A stretch of 64,000 bases of DNA from Clostridium tunisiense TJ (lineage in GTDB: Bacteria > Bacillota > Clostridia > Clostridiales > Clostridiaceae). The stretch covers positions 434,001-498,000 of the forward strand of contig NZ_AMQH01000012.1 in NCBI RefSeq assembly GCF_000300195.1, read 5' to 3'. Below the pieces are notes generated by a model. That model was not told the origin of the DNA and searched no databases. It saw only the letters and a list, made by a program, of their open reading frames with translations. The position numbers were made by a program, and so were the translations under genes. Shown piece after piece: positions 62,981 through 64,000 of this stretch (position 1 is its first letter; each line of letters starts with the position of its first letter).

Positions 62981-64000
62981 CTAAGCACTTATTTCTAAGT
63001 CAGCAGTGTTATCTTTTGAGTCATCCTTATTAAAGGCTTCTCTATCAAAATCACCTACTGAATCTGCTACAAGAAGTGATACAACAGCTGCACCAGTTAC
63101 GTTTGTGGCTGTTCTTGCCATATCGACAATAGTATCAATTCCAAGTAGTAATGCTATACCTTCAACAGGTAACCCCATTGCTGCAAGAACTACAGTAGTC
63201 ATAATTGATGCTGTTCCAGGCACGCCAGCAGTTCCTATGGATGCGATAGTTGTAACAATAATTAAAGTAATATAATTTACTAAAGTAAAGTTGTGACCAA
63301 AAACATTAGCAACAAATACTGCAGCCATTACGGGATAAAGACCACCGCAAGCATTCATACCCATTGTAGCACCCATTGGAGCTACAAATGAAGCTATTTT
63401 ATTTGAAATTTTAACATTGTCTGTAAGTGCTCTAATAGTTACAGGCAAAGTTCCATAGCTACTTCTTGTAGTGAAAGCCACTACTTGAGGTTCGTAAATC
63501 TTTTTTAAGAACTTAATAGGGTTTACCTTAGCTACAAAAGTTAATAGAGAACCATGAACTAATACAATTTGAAGGGCACAAGCTAGATATATTGCTAAAA
63601 TAACTTTGGCAAGGGGAATTAAAGTAGCAATACCATATTTACTTGCAACTCCAGCCATAAGAGCATACACACCATAAGGAGTAAGTTTAAGAACCATTTT
63701 TGTAATTCTAAACATAATATTTGCAAAAGATTCAAATAGATTTTTAACTGCTGCTACTTTTTCTGGCTTTCTTGAGCCTTCGATAATTATTGCCACACCA
63801 ATCAAAATAGAGAAAATAATTACAGGAATTATCTTTCCGCTAGCCATCTCATTAACTGGGTTAGATGGTATCATATCAATTAAAACTTTTGTAAAAGTTG
63901 GAACCTCTTTTGCTTTAAAACTTGCATCTTCAACAAATTTTATGCCATTACCAAGCTTAAAAGCAAGTGCAACTAGAATTCCAATAACTGTGGCAGCAGC
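62981..64000 (-). CDS. Dicarboxylate/amino acid:cation symporter (cut by window edge)
   Basis: The visible 339 residues are the C-terminal part of a DAACS-family symporter; the frame stays open to base 64000, so the N terminus is missing. HP1 shows TTRSSYGTLPVTI, in place of the serine-rich motif of glutamate carriers. ASFVAPMGATMGMNACGG holds the later conserved segment, and DTIVDMARTATNVTGAA is the TM8 region that binds substrate. The RSSxGTLP form occurs in cystine-type carriers such as TcyP, which would suit the sulfur genes nearby, but the substrate is not proven. The tail is acidic. Confidence 0.9.
   Translation of the reverse strand, partial: AAATVIGILVALAFKLGNGIKFVEDASFKAKEVPTFTKVLIDMIPSNPVNEMASGKIIPVIIFSILIGVAIIIEGSRKPEKVAAVKNLFESFANIMFRITKMVLKLTPYGVYALMAGVASKYGIATLIPLAKVILAIYLACALQIVLVHGSLLTFVAKVNPIKFLKKIYEPQVVAFTTRSSYGTLPVTIRALTDNVKISNKIASFVAPMGATMGMNACGGLYPVMAAVFVANVFGHNFTLVNYITLIIVTTIASIGTAGVPGTASIMTTVVLAAMGLPVEGIALLLGIDTIVDMARTATNVTGAAVVSLLVADSVGDFDREAFNKDDSKDNTADLEISA

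Overview
This is a strongly A+T-rich chromosomal window from an anaerobic, Gram-positive, Clostridium-like Firmicute. The evidence is the codon and base composition, AGGAGG-type ribosome binding sites, a T-box leader on argS, a class II c-di-GMP riboswitch, a pyrophosphate-type phosphofructokinase, FeoAB iron uptake and an AsrABC anaerobic sulfite reductase. I saw no tRNA, rRNA, insertion sequence, phage gene or CRISPR array. Both ends cut genes: lexA on the left and a cation symporter on the right.

Layout. 1-6000: lexA (partial, with its own operator), a DEAD-box helicase, an ABC-F ATPase behind a probable leader-peptide attenuator, and argS behind a T-box and a second structured leader. 6000-8300: the Fur-type feoA-feoB operon read leftwards, ending in a very short Cys-rich membrane protein. 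8300-12000: an RNase H-like exonuclease, a hypothetical protein and adenine deaminase. 12080-27140: a complete Gram-positive type IV pilus locus on the + strand (prepilin peptidase, PilB, PilC, major pilin, PilM, PilN, PilO, three minor pilins, a large secreted protein with two von Willebrand A domains, and a second pilin). It is preceded by a c-di-GMP-II riboswitch with a terminator. 27300-30000: gltX and a pyrophosphate-type pfk, leftwards. 30590-52600: mostly housekeeping or poorly known genes (WG-repeat protein, dipeptidase, VIT/vWA protein, SprT-like protease, HAD phosphatase, threonine aldolase, topoisomerase III, acetyltransferases, DacF, Nudix, LUD protein, HesB-like protein, PncB, UvrD-type helicase, PepF, Cys-cluster protein).

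52800-62050 is a sulfur-metabolism region. It holds a split membrane permease, a CxxC thioredoxin, a four-domain CoA-disulfide reductase/rhodanese/TusA/DsrE fusion, a Crp/Fnr-type regulator, an FNT channel and asrABC. A perfect TGTGA-N6-TCACA site lies just upstream of the FNT-asr operon. The likely logic is that sulfite is reduced to sulfide by AsrABC, hydrosulfide leaves through the FNT channel, and the fusion protein with the thioredoxin handles persulfide sulfur. An M50 protease and the partial symporter close the window.

The most notable non-coding signals are: (i) two diverged copies of a roughly 110-nt element, upstream of a pilin and of a Nudix gene, with compensatory base changes that suggest a conserved RNA fold; (ii) a leaderless 13-codon upstream ORF running into a terminator ahead of the ABC-F gene; (iii) a nested inverted-repeat element of about 90 nt between convergent genes at 36814-36904; (iv) a G+C-rich structured stretch between the argS T-box and argS. 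The largest protein-level novelty candidate is the pilus-tip module with a duplicated vWA unit.
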